From Phycisphaeraceae bacterium (lineage in GTDB: Bacteria; Planctomycetota; Phycisphaerae; Phycisphaerales; Phycisphaeraceae): DNA of 51,281 nucleotides. Below the pieces are notes generated by a model. It was not told where the DNA came from. It ran no database searches and saw nothing but the letters and a program-made list of their open reading frames with translations. The stretch spans positions 1 to 51,281 of the forward strand of contig PBAS01000080.1 in the NCBI GenBank assembly GCA_002716625.1, written 5' to 3'. Position numbers and translations under genes: made by a program. This document shows, piece after piece, positions 19,661 to 28,780 of this stretch. Within the stretch, counting starts at the first letter, position 1. Each line of letters starts with the position of its first letter.

Positions 19661-20925
19661 GCGCACACCGCTCCTCGTTAATTCTACGATCAACCATTGT
19701 CACCTGGCCCCAGTGGCTCAAGAGGTCTCTTATGCTTGTATTACTCGTAGCACCACCAGGTTCGGTGGTATCGGGTAACCCCAACCAACAAGATCCATCC
19801 CAACTACGTAAATATAAAACCCGCCACTACGAATTACACACAAATCTCTCGCGTGCGGAGGCAGTCACCTACGGTCACCATATGGACCGAATTTTCAAGG
19901 AATATTCGCGACGCTTCCGTGCTTTTCGTTTCAACTCCCATAAAACCCTCCCCCTCTACCTGTTTCGCACATCCGAACAGTATGAATCATTCCTCGCCAA
20001 ACACGATATCTTTGCACGAAATACGGGTGGCATTTTCTTTGTTCAACCCAAGATAACCGCGCTGGCTTCCTGGACACAGGGAAAATCTCGCTCTCAAACA
20101 TTTGCAACCCTCCAACACGAAGGCTTCCACCAGTTTGCTTACTACGCAATCGGAACCAACCTCCCCATCTGGGTCAACGAAGGGCTGGCGGGCTACTTTG
20201 AAGAAGCGATCTTCGTTAAAAACCGCGTAATCACCGGACTGGGAGACGCCCGCCGTATCCACCGGCTCAAAATAGCACTTGAGAAAAACCTGGATACTGA
20301 CTTTCAAACGATGCTCAACTTGGCGGGCCACGAATGGCAACAGATCGTTTCGGACAATCCTCAACAAGGATCACTCCTCTATGACCAAGCATGGTCGATG
20401 GTCCACTATATGGTGACCGGAAACAAACAGAGGACCAATGCGTTTGTTCACTATCTTCAATTGTTAAGCCGGGGATACCAATCAAACCGTGCGTTCCGAG
20501 AGGCGTTCGGTCCTGATATCATCACATTCCGTCGTGGCTGGAAAAGTTTTACCCTCAAGATGGAACCTGACCGCGTAACATCTGCAGTTGCCCGCCTTGA
20601 ATTCCTAGGTTACGGACTGAGTTTGTTACACCAACGTGGCCAAAAACCGCCATCTTCCATCCAAGAACTCCGCAAGCAATTACAGAAACATCAATTTCAA
20701 CTGCAGATGCCCATCCCTGGAGATGCCATCGAATATTCTGCTATGGACGAAAGCAATTACTACTTTGAAAGAAAAAATGGAACGCGTGGAAAATTCGTGA
20801 TCTATCGTTCTGTCGATCCCACTCTACCGCCACGGATTACTGCAGAGGGTCTTAGTCCCGTCCCTACGCTCATGTGGAGCCGGGACGAGGAAGGCGAGCT
20901 CATTGCGGATATTGAATACCGCTAA
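19657..20925 (+). CDS. DUF1570-type predicted zinc metallopeptidase
   Basis: A 422-residue protein with a probable signal peptide or membrane anchor: a basic N-terminus, then LKRSLMLVLLVAPPGSVVSG to about residue 40. HEGFH at residues 154-158 matches HExxH, and NEGLA about 20 residues later supplies the third ligand Glu (residue 175), a gluzincin layout typical of DUF1570 proteins that are abundant in planctomycetes. The C-terminal part has no recognised domain, but its last 80 residues (YYFERKNGTRGKFVIYRS) look beta-rich. It would act outside the cytoplasm. No function is known. Start and stop are fixed by the 4-base overlap with accD. Confidence 0.82.
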   Translation: MSAHRSSLILRSTIVTWPQWLKRSLMLVLLVAPPGSVVSGNPNQQDPSQLRKYKTRHYELHTNLSRAEAVTYGHHMDRIFKEYSRRFRAFRFNSHKTLPLYLFRTSEQYESFLAKHDIFARNTGGIFFVQPKITALASWTQGKSRSQTFATLQHEGFHQFAYYAIGTNLPIWVNEGLAGYFEEAIFVKNRVITGLGDARRIHRLKIALEKNLDTDFQTMLNLAGHEWQQIVSDNPQQGSLLYDQAWSMVHYMVTGNKQRTNAFVHYLQLLSRGYQSNRAFREAFGPDIITFRRGWKSFTLKMEPDRVTSAVARLEFLGYGLSLLHQRGQKPPSSIQELRKQLQKHQFQLQMPIPGDAIEYSAMDESNYYFERKNGTRGKFVIYRSVDPTLPPRITAEGLSPVPTLMWSRDEEGELIADIEYR

Positions 20926-21095
20926 CGGACCAAGTGCGACGCATCGTACTTGAATCACTTGGATCGACACAAAAATCGGCGAAATGGTCATGTAGTTGGT
21001 TTTCAATCCAAATGGACGGGCTGACCATATGCTGCTTGAACTAGGCATACCAGTCCCCCCCCCTCTTTACTGCCACGCTTACTCATGCGTCCGCC

Positions 21096-22055
21096 TTATA
21101 CACTGTCCAGCCAAGCCACCAATATCTCGTGAAAACCAAGCAAGCCCTTATACGCCACTTCTTGCTCGGACATGCCCTTTAAAGCCTCGCGTAAACTCCG
21201 TTGCATGACGGAACTAAGCCCTGCAATAGGGTAGAGATATGGTCGAATCGTGAATAGAGACGACCCGATTTCAGGAAATCCCCAAATGGTCTGGCGTTCA
21301 ACGCGGACAAACATGGTCGATGGTTCCAGATCAGTTTCCGGATCCGTACTATCGATATTCGACAAGTGTGGGGGCTGGTTTAATTCATCATTCAGTTGGA
21401 TCCCCCAAGCAAATCGCACCAGCCCATCACTAGCGGCAATCATCTGGTCAACATACTGCCGCTCTCTTTGATTTATGATCCTCATCCCCGGCACAGGCTT
21501 GTGAATCTGTGAAAATGTGCCCCCAATCTTCTCTTGCGGCACCCAATGGCCTGGAAAGCAGACATGTAATGCTGCGATCCAGTGGTGATCATCCTCCTTG
21601 CAAGTCACGACCAAGTCTTCTTGAATCTGAGATGCAAGTGCATCAAACGAACTGGCATATGGAGGATTCACTTCAGGGGCCATGGCCTGTGCGGTCAAAT
21701 GCCACATCTCGTCAAACACAAGACGTGTATTGGTTAATCGGCAAGTTAAAACCTGCTGCTGATCATCAAGGTGGACACTGAAATGTTCTGGGTTTTCATG
21801 GCACAGGCGCTCGACAATAAACTGATTGACTTTACAGGCAACATCAATCGGATATTGATGTTCAAGGTAACATCTTTCCAAGGAATCTGAGCGGACAGCC
21901 AGTTTCCCCCCGTAATAGCGACAAAATTCCTTATCAACCTGAAAGGTCTTTTGATCTTGGGCGCCATTGCCAAAATCTGTCCCAAATTGGTGCAACCCTG
22001 CCTTAACCTCATAACGACCGATGGCATAAGGATGATACAGTGGGAAATCAGACAT
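21096..22055 (-). CDS. DUF3445 protein, haem-dependent oxidative N-demethylase (HODM) alpha-like
   Basis: The 319 residues match DUF3445: IQEDLVVTCKED with an Asp-Leu core, HVCFPGHWVPQEKIGGTFSQIHKPVPG near residue 180 and FVRVERQTIWGFPEIGSSLFTIRPYLYPI near 255. The family includes the haem-binding alpha subunit of HODM, which oxidatively demethylates dimethylamine in concert with beta, gamma and delta subunits. None of those partners is nearby, so either the partners are elsewhere or this is a stand-alone version. Its neighbours on the same strand are a pilin-like gene further upstream and, past 20925, the converging peptidase. The family call is secure; substrate and haem binding are inferred. 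Confidence 0.85.
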   Translation of the reverse strand: MSDFPLYHPYAIGRYEVKAGLHQFGTDFGNGAQDQKTFQVDKEFCRYYGGKLAVRSDSLERCYLEHQYPIDVACKVNQFIVERLCHENPEHFSVHLDDQQQVLTCRLTNTRLVFDEMWHLTAQAMAPEVNPPYASSFDALASQIQEDLVVTCKEDDHHWIAALHVCFPGHWVPQEKIGGTFSQIHKPVPGMRIINQRERQYVDQMIAASDGLVRFAWGIQLNDELNQPPHLSNIDSTDPETDLEPSTMFVRVERQTIWGFPEIGSSLFTIRPYLYPIAGLSSVMQRSLREALKGMSEQEVAYKGLLGFHEILVAWLDSV

Positions 22056-22191
22056 TCATGTCATCATATGAAAGCTGAACATACCGAACGACTAATAACC
22101 ACACACACATAACACTCCACATAGCAATTGATGATATCTCTTTGCTTTCCGCTAATTGCTGCCCCGAAAACACTGCGGACACAATCCAAAA

Positions 22192-22977
22192 TCATCCTTG
22201 TCCGCCATCCTTCTCTTCGATCAGTATGACACGCTGTGGAATTGCACTATACGCGTTGGTCACAACCTGACCACGCTTGATCTGCTGATAGGTTACGTGT
22301 CCATCAAGAAACAGTACATTCATCACATCCTGATTGTTATGGAAATGAGCATCCCATCGAGCATCATTAATTGAATAATACCACTGAGCATCGCCCGCCA
22401 AGATCAATTGGGAATAGGGAATGCTCACGTCAACGAGTTGGAGTGATTCGAATTCCCAAATCGTCGGCGTCTGGGGATCATCTCGGCTTATATACAGCAG
22501 CGCCGCATTCATCAGATAATCATTACCAAAATATTCGTAGGCGGTGTACTGCCTGGTGACACCAGGAATATTACGATCATCTGGACACCGAAACAGTGGT
22601 GCCTCTTTCTCGTTGACCAGTTTCCTAGATACGTAGGGGTTTAGAGGCCGATATTGAAGCGTTGCGCCTGCTGGATTCCACGCCGAAGGATGCAACCCAC
22701 CATAAAACCACTGCAGGTTTCCCTGCCAGCGTGGAAATGTGTCGTCATGATCGCCCAGAAATAGATGCCAAGCGACCCCAATCTGGCGAAGTTGAGAACT
22801 GCATTTTACCGCCCGGGCAGTGGCTTGAGCATCGCCGAGCATCGGAAGTGACATGGCAACCAACACGGCGATGATGGCAATGACAACCAGCAGTTCAATT
22901 ATTGTGAAACCTGGCTGAGCAAGATCAGAAACCTGCCATTTGACCCTTTTGAAATGCCAAACCCAATGTCGCGACAT
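22192..22977 (-). CDS. Type IV pilin-like / planctomycetal pseudopilin (prepilin-type cleavage)
   Basis: Secreted or filament protein of 261 residues. After about 25 residues (including basic FKRVKWQ) comes the prepilin peptidase motif G-FTIIELLVVIAIIAVLVAMSLP: the conserved Gly, Phe and Glu+5 are present, followed by an alpha-1 helix. The C-terminus holds the recurrent planctomycetal motif NVLFLDGHV (H-x9-DG pseudopilin type). I set the start at ATG 22977 because GGAG lies eight bases upstream; the frame extends to 23127 but that segment is unlike a signal sequence. Numerous similar proteins are seen in planctomycete genomes, whose role is unsettled. No pilin assembly genes are adjacent. Confidence 0.86.
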   Translation of the reverse strand: MSRHWVWHFKRVKWQVSDLAQPGFTIIELLVVIAIIAVLVAMSLPMLGDAQATARAVKCSSQLRQIGVAWHLFLGDHDDTFPRWQGNLQWFYGGLHPSAWNPAGATLQYRPLNPYVSRKLVNEKEAPLFRCPDDRNIPGVTRQYTAYEYFGNDYLMNAALLYISRDDPQTPTIWEFESLQLVDVSIPYSQLILAGDAQWYYSINDARWDAHFHNNQDVMNVLFLDGHVTYQQIKRGQVVTNAYSAIPQRVILIEEKDGGQG

Positions 22978-23148
22978 GTAATTTTCTCCGACATCTGAAA
23001 TACCAACCAACTTGTTGCATGGGGCAAGATCCTTGCCACCGGTCAATAATATCCCAGATATACGGCGTAGGTCTTGTGGTAATTCCCACAATCTTGGTTT
23101 TCTGTCATCTAAAACGATACAGACCAATCCACCAGCCCTGATCCACCG

Positions 23149-23832
23149 TCACATGACTAGATCGTCCAGGGCGGACAATCCAAGCGGTTCATTCAGAAAG
23201 AAAGGCTCGGCATACTCACAACCGACCCGGCTGCCTAAATAGCCGGATAAATGACGGAGCCAATCTACGATATTCCGGTTCTTTTCTGGAATCACAAACT
23301 GGGTCTTATAGGCAAGAATGGACTTTTCCTTGGTTGCGATCTGATCAGAAATGTCGACACAGAAGGTCGGGTTGACGATCTGACGCAGGTGCATGCAATA
23401 GTAATAGATCATCCACTTGGGATAAATCGGTTCGCCCGGCATATTCGTCTTGGTCAGCTTTGCATCAAACCGGGCATCCTCAACAATTCGCGTAGTGGCC
23501 CGATGATCAGGATGAGCATCTTCAGGAAACGGCAAAAAAACGATCGATGCCTGATGTTCCCGAATGACCCCGGCAGTCAGATGTCGTGCCTGAAGTGTAT
23601 GCTCTATCTCGCGATTCTTCAGGCCCAGTTGGTAGCGGCGGACGCCCAGGATCTGCGCAGCTTCGGTCCATTCTTGTTTGCGTTTATCAACTGATCCATG
23701 TGGTGTCGGCTCACCGTTGGTCATGTCAAGGAGTAAAACGTCGTGCCCCTGACCCACAAGTCGGGCGATCGTCCCCCCCATACCCAGTTCCTGATCATCA
23801 GGATGTGGTCCCACTACAAGGATATTTGCCAT
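23149..23832 (-). CDS. PIG-L family N-deacetylase (BshB/LmbE-like)
   Basis: Zinc-dependent deacetylase of N-acetylglucosamine or related sugars, 227 residues. The metal motif PHPDD (in VVGPHPDDQELG) and the second histidine motif AHPDHR are both intact, as in MshB and BshB. The start is ATG 23832 with GAGG six bases upstream; the upstream Met codons lie within the ribosome-binding region. The next gene upstream, 21 bases away on the same strand, encodes a GT4 glycosyltransferase. A GT4 plus PIG-L pair is the pattern used for the first steps of thiol-sugar (mycothiol, bacillithiol) or N-acetylglucosaminyl lipid synthesis, so these may act in sequence. Confidence 0.9.
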   Translation of the reverse strand: MANILVVGPHPDDQELGMGGTIARLVGQGHDVLLLDMTNGEPTPHGSVDKRKQEWTEAAQILGVRRYQLGLKNREIEHTLQARHLTAGVIREHQASIVFLPFPEDAHPDHRATTRIVEDARFDAKLTKTNMPGEPIYPKWMIYYYCMHLRQIVNPTFCVDISDQIATKEKSILAYKTQFVIPEKNRNIVDWLRHLSGYLGSRVGCEYAEPFFLNEPLGLSALDDLVM

Positions 23833-23853
23833 CATACACCTCAATCTAATCTA

Positions 23854-25008
23854 CTAACGCCCTAATACATCGTTATAAATCTTCTCCAGCCGATTGGACA
23901 TTACTTGTACACCAAAATTCTGCTGCGCATGAAAAAATCCAGCTTGGGTCAACAGGGCCCGTTGTCCCGAATTCTCCAGCATCCATAGTATCGCATCTGC
24001 CAGCGCTTCAGTGTCACCTGTGGGGACAAGCCTGCCGGTCTTACCATCGACACAGATCGCACCAACACCCCCGCTGTCATACCCGACAATACCACAACCA
24101 CTGAGCAAAGCCTCCAACATAGTCCGCGGCTGTCCCTCCTGATAAGAAGGCAGAACCATCACATCCATAGCCTGATACAGTGACGGCACTTGGTTGAACG
24201 GCACAAGACCCGCAAAGACCACCCGAGATTGCATCTTCTGCTGTTCAACACGGCATTCCAGGGCTTTGCGATGATAACCGTCACCAACAAACATCACACG
24301 CAATGATGGTACCCGCGCAACCAGTGCCGGAAGAATATCCAACAGATCATCGTGGCCCTTGAACCGATCCAACCGGGCCACAATACCAATCACCTGGGCG
24401 TCGGGGGCAATGCGGTAAGCTCGCCTTGTACTTGCCCGTAGTTCATGCGACTGGCTAAACCTCGACAGTTCAATCCCGCTGGGCACCACCTCAAAGCGCT
24501 GGCCCGAACCAATATCATTTTCCTCGAAAGCTCTGGTCATCGCCTCAGTCACGCCAATCAAACAATGGCAACGTTGTGCTGCCCAACGTTCCACGGCAAT
24601 ATACAAATTACGTTCGAAACTGGACTGCCGCTCGTGGAACGGCAGTCCATGAATCGTATGAATGATGGCAGGCACACTGCAGTGCCAGCCAGCAGCCCGA
24701 CCGACAATCCCGGCCTTACTAGAGTGTGTATGAACCACATCGGGATTAAACTTTCGGATTAGAGCCCGCAGGGAACCGTAGCAGTGTAAATCATGTCCGG
24801 GCAAAACCGCCCGGCGCAATGATCTCACCTCAATAAGCTGTGCTCCACAGTTCTGAGCATCATTCAAAAGTGAACCTTCTGGCCCGTAGATTGGACCATA
24901 AGCCAACAATACCTCATGCCCTGCTTCAACCTGCGCACGGCAGCTGAGAATCGTGTTCTGCTGAGCTCCACCAAGAATCAACCGGGTAATGATGTGAAGG
25001 ATCTTCAT
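23854..25008 (-). CDS. GT4-family glycosyltransferase
   Basis: Retaining GT-B enzyme of 384 residues. VVHTHSSKAGIVGRAAG near residue 92 is typical of the N-terminal Rossmann domain, and VGDGYHRKALE plus VLPSYQEGQPRTMLEALLSGCGIVGYDSGGV in the C-terminal half carries the E-x7-E nucleotide-sugar motif. Similar enzymes add N-acetylglucosamine, galactose or glucose to polyprenyl lipids, inositol or malate. The N-terminus MKILHIITRLILGGAQQNT is not the standard BshA start. It starts 20 bases after truA ends and 20 bases before the PIG-L gene, so the three are likely one transcript. Confidence 0.86.
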   Translation of the reverse strand: MKILHIITRLILGGAQQNTILSCRAQVEAGHEVLLAYGPIYGPEGSLLNDAQNCGAQLIEVRSLRRAVLPGHDLHCYGSLRALIRKFNPDVVHTHSSKAGIVGRAAGWHCSVPAIIHTIHGLPFHERQSSFERNLYIAVERWAAQRCHCLIGVTEAMTRAFEENDIGSGQRFEVVPSGIELSRFSQSHELRASTRRAYRIAPDAQVIGIVARLDRFKGHDDLLDILPALVARVPSLRVMFVGDGYHRKALECRVEQQKMQSRVVFAGLVPFNQVPSLYQAMDVMVLPSYQEGQPRTMLEALLSGCGIVGYDSGGVGAICVDGKTGRLVPTGDTEALADAILWMLENSGQRALLTQAGFFHAQQNFGVQVMSNRLEKIYNDVLGR

Positions 25009-25027
25009 GAATCAGGTCACAAACCAA

Positions 25028-25792
25028 TCAATATCGAACCCACTGCAGGCACAATCCCTGAGGTGGCAATGTTGGGCCACCCAATGACCGATCGCATTCA
25101 GATAGCATCCTATCAATGATATTTACGTCAAACCGGCCCCGCCCCACCTCTACAAGTGTGCCAGCAATAATTCGCACCATGTTGTACAGAAAACCATCGC
25201 CTTCAATGAGTACGTGTAATTCTGATGCATTCCGTACATCGCGCTCTACACGACAGCGTAATATTCGGCGTACTGTGGTCGTACGACCATGACCAGCTGC
25301 CGCAAATGCCGAAAAATCATGCTCGCCAATCAGCCGATGAGCCGCCTCTTGCATACGCCCATCATCCAACGGTGTCCAGCAATGCCAGACCACATGCCGA
25401 TTCACTAAAGGCCTGCGTACCGTATTAAAGATCCGGTAAACATATTGCTTGCTATGCACCGACCGGATGGCGTCGAAGTTGCTGGCAACCTGTTCAACAC
25501 TTACCGCCTCAACATCACCTGGCAGCCGACTGTTCAGTGCTTTCGCCAACCTATCAATCGGAATGGGGATTTGGGCATCGAAATGAGCAACCTGACCTTC
25601 CGCATGAACACCCGCATCCGTGCGACTCGCCCCCACCAACTGAATCCGCTGGCGCAACAACCTCTGTAGTGCCTCACAGACAACACCTCCGACCGTGCGT
25701 AGCGGGTCTCGATCCGGAGGCTCCTGCTTCTGCCAGCCGTGGAAGTCCGTTCCGTCATAAGCAATCGTCAGTTTGTAGCGGCGAAGGCACAA
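25028..25792 (-). CDS. truA: tRNA pseudouridine(38-40) synthase
   Basis: Isomerises U38-40 in the anticodon arm of tRNAs. At 254 residues it has the standard length. YKLTIAYDGTDFHGWQKQ begins the fold, and SRTDAGVHAEGQVAHF carries the catalytic Asp. The C-terminal signature EGDGFLYNMVRIIAGTLVEVGRGR is also intact. The start is a TTG at 25792; no ATG or ribosome-binding site is seen, but no better start exists between it and the conserved N-terminal strand. It leads a three-gene set, truA, GT4 and PIG-L, on the minus strand. Confidence 0.94.
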   Translation of the reverse strand: MCLRRYKLTIAYDGTDFHGWQKQEPPDRDPLRTVGGVVCEALQRLLRQRIQLVGASRTDAGVHAEGQVAHFDAQIPIPIDRLAKALNSRLPGDVEAVSVEQVASNFDAIRSVHSKQYVYRIFNTVRRPLVNRHVVWHCWTPLDDGRMQEAAHRLIGEHDFSAFAAAGHGRTTTVRRILRCRVERDVRNASELHVLIEGDGFLYNMVRIIAGTLVEVGRGRFDVNIIDRMLSECDRSLGGPTLPPQGLCLQWVRY

Positions 25793-25893
25793 TTATCTTT
25801 GTATCTTTCAATATATCTAAACCTGTGGTTGCACAGACAGCATCACCGCACTTATAATACACGCTCGATCGTCTAAGCGACGCCTTGCGTTTA

Positions 25894-25951
25894 GCGACCC
25901 TAAAGGAAACGTTTGGGGGTATTGCGTATACAAGCTTTGGTCGCCTTTAGG
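25894..25951 (+). ncRNA. Two mutually competing stems, possible riboswitch or attenuator-like leader
   Basis: GCGACC (25894-25899) can pair with GGTCGC (25939-25944), while CCTAAAGG (25899-25906) can pair with CCTTTAGG (25944-25951). The second pairing crosses the first, so they either exclude each other or form a pseudoknot. No known riboswitch class is recognised. Confidence 0.3.
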
Positions 25952-25978
25952 CAGGCTTGACCCTTGCAACGCAACATC

Positions 25979-25990
25979 ACTAGATCTAGT
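25979..25990. repeat. 12-bp perfect palindrome ACTAGATCTAGT
   Basis: Self-complementary over all 12 bases and about 180 bp before the start of the 141-residue gene. It could be an operator or part of an RNA fold. Confidence 0.5.
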
Positions 25991-26167
25991 TCGGTAGCGC
26001 CAAGAGATACTCCCTAATCTTGCTGCAAATTTCGTCATGGGCAATACACCCGATCGAGGCCGCGGGGGTTTCGTATCGGTTTTAATAACCCCGGTGAGGT
26101 ACACAAGCAATAATTTCATATGGCAAGGATGACCGTTTATTTTTACTTGAAGGATTCATAGATACTC

Positions 26168-26593
26168 ATGGGCAGGCTTAACACATCTCCGGAAGGCTCT
26201 ACCACGACTAAACCTGGTGGCTGGCTAGCTGCACTAGAACAATCACAGAAACCAAATGAACTGTGGTCACTGCCGCAGGAATTCACTGATCCATTTGCCA
26301 GTTTACAGCGTCGCCTGATTGCAACCCTCGACTCCTATCGGTATAGCAAAGCACCACGTAACCTAATCGACTGGGCCGAAGCCCAAACCGGTCTTGCCGA
26401 CCCGATGACCAAGTACACCAGACAAGACCTGGAACAGGCTTTTGATCGATTTGACCGGGATCGCACCCTGCATCTGCGAGATCTGGTACGTCAAGCCAAG
26501 CAGCAAAGCGGGGGTAGAATACTCAAGCAATTACGCCAGACCACACCTTGGCCAGCTGCCAGATCCGCCCTTGAAAAAGCACTTAACAGTTAG
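26168..26593 (+). CDS. Hypothetical protein, 141 residues
   Basis: I recognise no family. It is soluble, charged and mostly helical in composition: an N-terminal Ser/Thr/Gly-rich segment, a middle with YRYSKAPRNLIDWAEAQTG, then DLEQAFDRFDRDRTLHLRDL with Asp pairs that superficially resemble a calcium-binding loop but lack the EF-hand order, and a basic C-terminal half (RILKQLRQTTPWPAARSALEKAL). There is no signal peptide or Cys. AAGGA lies about 15 bases before the ATG, further than usual. It has a long upstream leader with promoter-like and palindromic elements and is followed 79 bases later by ligA. Confidence 0.65.
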   Translation: MGRLNTSPEGSTTTKPGGWLAALEQSQKPNELWSLPQEFTDPFASLQRRLIATLDSYRYSKAPRNLIDWAEAQTGLADPMTKYTRQDLEQAFDRFDRDRTLHLRDLVRQAKQQSGGRILKQLRQTTPWPAARSALEKALNS

Positions 26594-26672
26594 TGCTTGG
26601 GCAAAATTAAATTTTTCTAGATACTACCGATGGTTATGGGTATCGAAAACCGCCACATATTAGAATGATGGC

Positions 26673-28742
26673 ATGCCATCTCCAGCCCAATCTATCGAAG
26701 ATCTGCGCAAACAGATTGAGTATCACAACCGCCTATACTACGCCGAGGCAAAACCGAAGATCTCTGATCGCCACTTCGATCAGTTGCTTGAACAGTTGCG
26801 GACCCTAGAGCAGGCAAACCCTGAACTCACCACCGCTGACTCACCCACACAGCGTGTGGGCGGCCAGCCACTGTCAGGATTTCGAACGGTCCGTCATACG
26901 CAACCAATGTACAGCATCGACAATACCTATGACCAGCAAGAACTGCTGGGCTGGCATCAGCGTGTTATCAAAGGCCTAGTAGAGGCCGAAGATCTGTCTG
27001 GCGGCAACGCCCCACCCATTCAATTTCAGATGGAACCAAAAATCGATGGTGTCGCAGTTAATCTACGATACGAAGACGGCCAACTTGTACTTGCAGTCAG
27101 TCGTGGTGATGGACACCAAGGGGATGATATCACCCAGAATATTCGTACCATCAGGGGCATTCCCCTAAAACTTGCAGATGACAAGAGACCGCCCCCGACC
27201 GTGCTTGAAGTCCGAGGTGAGGTTTATATGCCCGATGAGGAGTTTGCAAGGATCAATCATGCCCGGGAAAAAAATGGTGATGAACCATTTGCCAACCCTC
27301 GGAATGCAACAGCTGGCACACTCAAACAACTCAACCCGTCAATCGTTGGCAAAAGGCGTCTTAAGTTCATCGCTCATGGTCGTGGTTTGGTTTCCCCGCA
27401 CCTCTGTGATTGCCACAGTGACTTCCTTGCATTCCTGCGTTCGTTCGGAGTACCGGTTAGCCCGCTTGCCAAAACAGCTGAAAGTATGAACGACGCATGG
27501 CAGTACATCAAACAGTTCGGTACGCAGCGGGAAAATATCGGCTATGGTGTTGATGGCGTCGTAATCAAAGTTGACCGATACGACCTGCAGGAACAACTCG
27601 GCCACACCACCAAGGCACCCCGCTGGTGCATTGCCTATAAGTATGCAGCTGAGCAAGCAATTACCAGACTATTAGCCGTCGATTGGCAAGTTGGTAAAAC
27701 CGGGAAACTGACACCTCGAGCGACCATGGAACCTGTGTTCGTTGCCGGCACAACTGTCAAGCATGCCACCTTGCACAACGCCAATGAGATCGAAAGGAAA
27801 AATCTCCGCATCGGGGACACGGTGGTCATTGAAAAGGCTGGCGAAATAATTCCCCAGATTATCAAGGTCCTCAAAGAACACCGCACCAAACGAACCACAG
27901 CCATCACGCCCCCCACATCATGCCCAAGTTGTAGTGAACCAGTAATCCAAGAAGAAGGTGAAGTAGCCCACCGATGCATGAACCCTCAATGTCCTGATCA
28001 GATCCGCGAGCGGCTCATCTGGTTTGCGGCACGTGGCCAGATGGATATTGATGGACTAGGCGAAAAGATGGTCTACCAGTTAGCTGATGCTGGGGTCCTT
28101 GACTCTTACGGTGATGTCTACCGCCTCAAGAACCACCGGGAACAAATCCTACAACTGGACCGGATGGGCGAAACCAAGGTAGCCAATCTTCTCGACGCCA
28201 TTGAAGCATCAAAAACACGGGGTCTTCAACGCATCTTGGCCGGATTGGGCATCCGACATCTAGGTGGCCGTGCGGCACAGATCATTGCACAGCATTTTGG
28301 TTCAATCGATAAACTCATACAGGCCACACGGCAGGAAATTGAAGAATTCGAGGTCGATGGCAATAGATCGGGCATCGGTACCGAAATCGCCCAATCACTA
28401 CATCGCTTTCTCAAGAGCAGAGCAGGCATTCAAATCATCAATGAGCTACGCGCCGCGGACCTGAATCTAACCGACCCCCAACAACATTCCCAAATACCAT
28501 CAGACTCACCATTTACTGGCAAGACCATTGTGATTACCGGCACACTCAAAGATTATGATCGCAAAGATCTTGCGGCCAAACTTCAGTCGATGGGAGCCAA
28601 TATCACCAGCAGTGTCTCAAGGAAAACTGATTTCCTCATCACCGGCGAAAATCCGGGCAGCAAGTATGACAAAGCCACACAAATTGGCATTGAAATTTGG
28701 AGTGAAGAAAGGCTCAAGCAGGTCCTGGTACAACTGGGCTAA
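26673..28742 (+). CDS. ligA: NAD-dependent DNA ligase
   Basis: Seals nicks in replication and repair using NAD. The 689 residues show the whole family: domain Ia (YHNRLYYAEAKPKISDRHFD), the adenylation lysine in MEPKIDGVAVNLRY (Lys 123), GYGVDGVVIKVD, the OB region VFVAGTTVKHATLHN with GDTVVIEKAGEIIPQI, the Cys4 zinc finger (CPSC, CMNPQC), helix-hairpin-helix motifs around QRILAGLGIRHLGG, and a C-terminal BRCT domain (TGKTIVITGTLKDYDR). The usual length is about 670-700. Start at ATG 26673. It is a monocistronic-looking gene between the orphan gene and a minus-strand dioxygenase. Confidence 0.97.
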   Translation: MPSPAQSIEDLRKQIEYHNRLYYAEAKPKISDRHFDQLLEQLRTLEQANPELTTADSPTQRVGGQPLSGFRTVRHTQPMYSIDNTYDQQELLGWHQRVIKGLVEAEDLSGGNAPPIQFQMEPKIDGVAVNLRYEDGQLVLAVSRGDGHQGDDITQNIRTIRGIPLKLADDKRPPPTVLEVRGEVYMPDEEFARINHAREKNGDEPFANPRNATAGTLKQLNPSIVGKRRLKFIAHGRGLVSPHLCDCHSDFLAFLRSFGVPVSPLAKTAESMNDAWQYIKQFGTQRENIGYGVDGVVIKVDRYDLQEQLGHTTKAPRWCIAYKYAAEQAITRLLAVDWQVGKTGKLTPRATMEPVFVAGTTVKHATLHNANEIERKNLRIGDTVVIEKAGEIIPQIIKVLKEHRTKRTTAITPPTSCPSCSEPVIQEEGEVAHRCMNPQCPDQIRERLIWFAARGQMDIDGLGEKMVYQLADAGVLDSYGDVYRLKNHREQILQLDRMGETKVANLLDAIEASKTRGLQRILAGLGIRHLGGRAAQIIAQHFGSIDKLIQATRQEIEEFEVDGNRSGIGTEIAQSLHRFLKSRAGIQIINELRAADLNLTDPQQHSQIPSDSPFTGKTIVITGTLKDYDRKDLAAKLQSMGANITSSVSRKTDFLITGENPGSKYDKATQIGIEIWSEERLKQVLVQLG

Positions 28743-28780
28743 GCTTTAATACTTTTGGTCTTTGAACGCCACACATAGTC

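Larger units (their letters stand above)
25793..26167 (+). other. Structured leader region upstream of the 141-residue orphan gene
   Basis: 375 bp between truA and a divergent small gene. It holds a -10 TATAAT at 25853-25858 (TTGCAC at 25829-25834, 18-bp spacer), two competing stems within 25894-25951, and the 12-bp perfect palindrome ACTAGATCTAGT at 25979-25990. The longest minus-strand frame here (25817-26119) has no family resemblance. Confidence 0.4.

Noticed and set aside
23854..25008. Calling the GT4 enzyme BshA
   Set aside because: The N-terminus lacks the typical BshA start and no BshC is seen; only the GT4 family call is safe.
25817..26119. Minus-strand frame of 100 residues in the leader before the orphan gene
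   Set aside because: Covers palindromes and a consensus -10; no family signal.
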